DNA from: Acidobacterium sp.
GTDB taxonomy: Bacteria > Acidobacteriota > Terriglobia > Terriglobales > Acidobacteriaceae
Reading direction: 5' to 3'
DNA: 7,088 nt
Assembly (NCBI GenBank): GCA_003152595.1
Contig: PMAM01000277.1
Coordinates: 2,939-10,026 of the forward strand
Of the stretch, positions 5,406 to 7,088 are shown one piece after another. The position numbers and the translations under genes are program-made. Position 1 is the first letter of the stretch. Every line of letters starts with the position of its first letter. The notes under the pieces were generated by a model. The model had not been told where the DNA came from and did not search any database. It was given only the letters and a program-made list of their open reading frames with translations.

Positions 5406-5705
5406 TCAGGCGGCGGTTTCGGCGGAAACAGCGGGAGGCTCGGTTACGGCTTCGGAATCGATGCTGGCCAGGATGGTCGTGATCTGGGCGAAGGGAATGA
5501 AGATGGCGGTCGGTGCGGCGGGTTTGACCCGGAAGCGGTCGGCGATGCGATTGAGTGCTTCTTCGCTTTCGACCCAGATGCCGGAGGCCTCCACGCCGAC
5601 GAGGGTAACGGTTTCGAGCTTCTGGTCCTTCTTTCCGTTGTCGAAGAGGGCAGGGCCGAGAACGACGATCTTGCGGCGGATCAACTTCGAGAGCTGCATG
5701 TCCAT
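5406..5705 (-). CDS. Uncharacterised 99-aa protein
   Basis: This encodes a small, probably cytoplasmic protein with no signal peptide or membrane helix. It begins MDMQLSKLIRRKIVVLGPAL and has a mixed alpha/beta look: a basic N-terminal helix, a strand IVVLG, then TVTLVGVEASGIWVES and FIPFAQITTILASID, ending in an acidic/Ala tail. I do not recognise the family. The frame is open up to a GTG at 5792 (128 aa). That codon directly follows an in-frame TAA, and the 29 extra residues are Thr/Pro/Arg-rich and unlike the rest. No clear Shine-Dalgarno sequence precedes 5792, 5705 or the ATG at 5699, so the start is uncertain. I prefer 5705. It is on the same strand as the arsR operon, 85 bp upstream of it, and divergent from the L,D-transpeptidase gene. 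Confidence 0.7.
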   Translation of the reverse strand: MDMQLSKLIRRKIVVLGPALFDNGKKDQKLETVTLVGVEASGIWVESEEALNRIADRFRVKPAAPTAIFIPFAQITTILASIDSEAVTEPPAVSAETAA

Positions 5706-5790
5706 GGTGTATGGAGACGCGATGCGCGAAGCCGAAGTTGGCTGCGCGGGACCGTGGCGTTGTGCGGTTGTTGTGGGACGGGTGATTGCC

Positions 5791-5870
5791 ACTTATCGCG
5801 GAACACGTGTCAGCCATGACACGGCGTGTCGGACGCGACACGCTCCGCGTCGGCTGAGGCATCGATAAGT
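5791..5870. repeat. Nested inverted-repeat region in the divergent spacer
   Basis: The outer arms ACTTATCG (5791-5798) and CGATAAGT (5863-5870) are exact reverse complements. Inside them, TCAGCC (5810-5815) and GGCTGA (5852-5857) also pair, and two further hairpins fill the centre. The element lies in the spacer 5706-5938 between the divergent 99-aa and L,D-transpeptidase genes. The remainder of that spacer shows no gene, only an AT-rich patch (5871-5880) that may be a -10 and a direct repeat GTGGTCCG at 5883-5890 and 5894-5901, 11 bp apart. Confidence 0.5.
5806..5842. promoter_or_regulatory. Two tandem CGTGTC-N6-GACACG dyads (putative operators)
   Basis: CGTGTC (5806-5811) and GACACG (5818-5823) are separated by 6 bp, and the same pair recurs at 5825-5830 and 5837-5842. 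The two 18-bp dyads are identical in arms and spacing and only 1 bp apart, a period of 19 bp. This looks like paired sites for a dimeric repressor or activator between divergent genes. The first arm also belongs to a perfect ACACGTGT palindrome (5803-5810). The protein that binds is unknown. Confidence 0.55.
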
Positions 5871-5938
5871 CATTTATTTTGTGTGGTCCGACGGTGGTCC
5901 GTGGCTTGCACTTTGTCTGGGCGCAAGCGAGGCCAAAG

Positions 5939-6667
5939 ATGAACGACCTGAAGAAAACACTGATTGCTGCAAGTTGCCTGGTTCTCTCCGTTGTGCCGGT
6001 CCGGTCACAGACCGATCCCAAAACGCCGACAAATGTCACCGCGGTTGCGGTCGTGACCACCAGTACTCGGCCCGTGTCGGACACGCTTACGAAGCTGCCA
6101 GACGCTCGTCCGACACTGGCTCCGGTGGAACGGGTGATCGTCGTCAGTCTGGAGGACCGGCGGCTCGCTCTGGTGCAGGACGGCGTGGTGAAGAAGGTAT
6201 ACCGGGTCGCGGTGGGCAGGGAAAACACGCCAAGTCCGACGGGGACCTTCACGATCGTGGACCGCGTCGAGAACCCGACCTACTACCACGAAGGCCAGGT
6301 GATCGAGCCCGGCCCGGCGAATCCGGTGGGGACGCGCTGGATCGGGCTCGACAAGAAGGGCTACGGAATCCACGGGACGAACCTGCCGCGCTCGATCGGG
6401 AAGGCTGCGTCGCACGGATGCATCCGCATGAGGCGGCGCGACCTGGAGGAACTCTTTGCGCAAGTCCGGGGCGGCGATCAGGTGGAGATCGTCGGCGAGC
6501 GAAATGACGAGACGGCGGCAATCTTCGGCGAACCGGTTCTGCCGGGGATGACGGCTCCGGCGCTCACCGTGACAGCCCAGGTGACCACGGAGGCTCCGGC
6601 GCAGACCACCGCGTCGGACGCCGCAGCGACAGCAATGGTTCCGGCGATGGTGCCGGCGAACCGATAG
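5939..6667 (+). CDS. Exported L,D-transpeptidase (YkuD domain)
   Basis: This encodes a 242-aa exported enzyme that forms or exchanges 3-3 cross-links in peptidoglycan, or attaches proteins to it, in the periplasm. A signal peptide spans about 1-23 (MNDLKK, then a hydrophobic run to VPVRS). After a Thr-rich linker, the YkuD domain runs from about 65 to 187. Its opening strand is VIVVSLEDRRLALVQDG, followed by NTPSPTGTFTI (96-106). The active site is HGTN (His145) and SHGCIRM (158-164), with nucleophile Cys161 and His159. No peptidoglycan-binding LysM domain is present. The last 40 residues form an Ala/Thr/Pro-rich tail with a repeated MVPA. The ATG at 5939 is chosen over an upstream TTG (5879) because GAGG lies 6-7 nt before it and the signal peptide begins there. 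A small membrane-protein gene follows after 26 bp. Confidence 0.94.
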   Translation: MNDLKKTLIAASCLVLSVVPVRSQTDPKTPTNVTAVAVVTTSTRPVSDTLTKLPDARPTLAPVERVIVVSLEDRRLALVQDGVVKKVYRVAVGRENTPSPTGTFTIVDRVENPTYYHEGQVIEPGPANPVGTRWIGLDKKGYGIHGTNLPRSIGKAASHGCIRMRRRDLEELFAQVRGGDQVEIVGERNDETAAIFGEPVLPGMTAPALTVTAQVTTEAPAQTTASDAAATAMVPAMVPANR

Positions 6668-6693
6668 CCACGGGGAAGCGGAGGAGGATCGCC

Positions 6694-6867
6694 ATGGAAC
6701 TATTCGCGGAAGGGCTGAGCGTGGTGGGGGCGATGTTGCTGAGCGTCTCCTGCGGGTTGCTGCTGGAGGAGTTGCTGTTCGGAGGGCTGGTCCGCTTGTT
6801 CTTCGCTCGACAGCGGGTGCCCAGTGTCGCAACCGAGCGGAAGGGTACGGGAGAGAAACCATGTTAG
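6694..6867 (+). CDS. 57-aa single-helix membrane protein
   Basis: This is a short gene with a strong ribosome binding site (GAGGAGG at 6681-6687, 6 nt before the ATG). The product begins MELFAEGLSVVGAMLLSVSC, continues with a hydrophobic, leucine-rich stretch to about residue 38, and ends in a basic, hydrophilic tail ARQRVPSVATERKGTGEKPC. Two acidic residues (Glu25, Glu26) interrupt the hydrophobic helix. It lies 26 bp after the L,D-transpeptidase gene and overlaps the next gene by 7 nt (ATGTTAG), a sign of translational coupling. It may be a small partner of the protein that follows. Function unknown; I do not recognise a family. Confidence 0.72.
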   Translation: MELFAEGLSVVGAMLLSVSCGLLLEELLFGGLVRLFFARQRVPSVATERKGTGEKPC

Positions 6868-7088
6868 CGCTGAAAGATGTGCTCATCGTTATAGGGTTGG
6901 TGTTGCTGGCCGTCGCTCTGTCTGTTGCGCTCTACGACCTGTGGCAAGTGCTGGATTATCCACGAAAGCTGGCCCGGATGGCGAAGGCCGGCGAGGAGGG
7001 CCCGAAGGAAACCGTGGGGGAACCGGGCCCCGTGCGGTGGCAGACAGCGGTCGGACTGGGGATGGCCGCGTGTCTGCCACTGCTGATC
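6861..7088 (+). CDS. Membrane protein, N-terminal part (cut by right edge)
   Basis: The frame opens at ATG 6861-6863 and runs without a stop to the end of the window, giving 76 residues. Residues 5-28 form a strongly hydrophobic helix (LKDVLIVIGLVLLAVALSVA). A charged linker, YDLWQVLDYPRKLARM and an acidic/Gly/Pro stretch, leads to a second hydrophobic segment starting near residue 62 (TAVGLGMAACLPLLI). A GGGAGAG sequence lies about 7-9 nt before the start. The layout reminds me of long-N-terminus SPFH/band-7 membrane proteins of Acidobacteriota, which have such helices before the SPFH domain. That domain would be outside the window, so this is only a suggestion. Confidence 0.72.
   Translation, partial: MLALKDVLIVIGLVLLAVALSVALYDLWQVLDYPRKLARMAKAGEEGPKETVGEPGPVRWQTAVGLGMAACLPLLI

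Noticed and set aside
5879..5938. 20-residue extension of the L,D-transpeptidase from TTG
   Set aside because: It would place residues before a well-formed signal peptide; GAGG is correctly spaced for the ATG at 5939.
5164..6252. 362-aa open frame on the - strand
   Set aside because: It crosses arsR, the 99-aa gene and the L,D-transpeptidase in shadow frames and gives Arg/Ser/Pro-rich sequence; three supported genes exclude it.
4..7088. CRISPR arrays, tRNA/rRNA genes, insertion sequences, att sites
   Set aside because: I saw no regularly spaced repeats, cloverleaf-like sequences, transposase motifs or terminal inverted repeats with target duplications.

Overview
The window is GC-rich, densely coded chromosomal DNA. 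It most likely comes from an Acidobacteriota (Terriglobia-like) bacterium. This guess rests on recognition of the gene mix (Pro/Ala-rich secreted proteins, an OFA-like transporter end, an L,D-transpeptidase followed by small membrane proteins) and on an acidobacterial-looking palindromic spacer repeat. No rRNA or other marker fixes it. I see no tRNA, rRNA, CRISPR array, transposase, phage gene or plasmid gene.

Layout. Left edge (2-998, + strand): the C-terminal third of a major facilitator transporter, then a 192-aa AhpD/carboxymuconolactone-decarboxylase-type protein with a CxxCxxxH redox centre. These are 19 bp apart and probably co-transcribed. Middle (1041-5705, all - strand; read from high to low coordinates): an uncharacterised 99-aa protein; a compact operon of an ArsR-type repressor, a SRPBCC (AHSA1-like) protein and a four-helix membrane protein, joined by 35-nt and 4-nt overlaps; a 296-aa exported protein with a VirB10/TrbI-like beta domain and a glycine-rich segment; signal peptidase I; and two tandem paralogous small exported proteins of unknown function (about 45% identical by hand alignment, with Cys40 and Cys140 in both). 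Right edge (5939-7088, + strand): an exported YkuD-type L,D-transpeptidase, a 57-aa single-helix membrane protein, and the start of a second membrane protein that runs off the window and overlaps the small gene by 7 nt.

Regulation visible in the sequence. The ArsR operon has a strong operator-like array of three GTAAGT half-sites that spans a candidate -10 and the GTG start. There is no Shine-Dalgarno sequence, which suggests a leaderless, autoregulated transcript. The divergent spacer between the 99-aa gene and the L,D-transpeptidase holds two tandem copies of CGTGTC-N6-GACACG separated by 1 bp. They sit inside a larger nested inverted repeat (ACTTATCG ... CGATAAGT). This is the most striking unexplained structure in the window. 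Other spacers hold a 9-bp stem-loop directly after a stop codon (1614-1639), a probable terminator after lepB, a palindromic repeat (2900-2923) and a GC-rich intergenic repeat (3914-3946).

Taken together, the region is mostly cell-envelope housekeeping: export signal cleavage, peptidoglycan cross-linking, several exported proteins and several membrane proteins. It also carries a small stress-type regulatory operon and a redox protein. I found no convincing complete novel multi-gene system. The best candidates for new biology are the tandem dyad operators, the leaderless ArsR control region, the paralog pair and the stand-alone VirB10-like protein.
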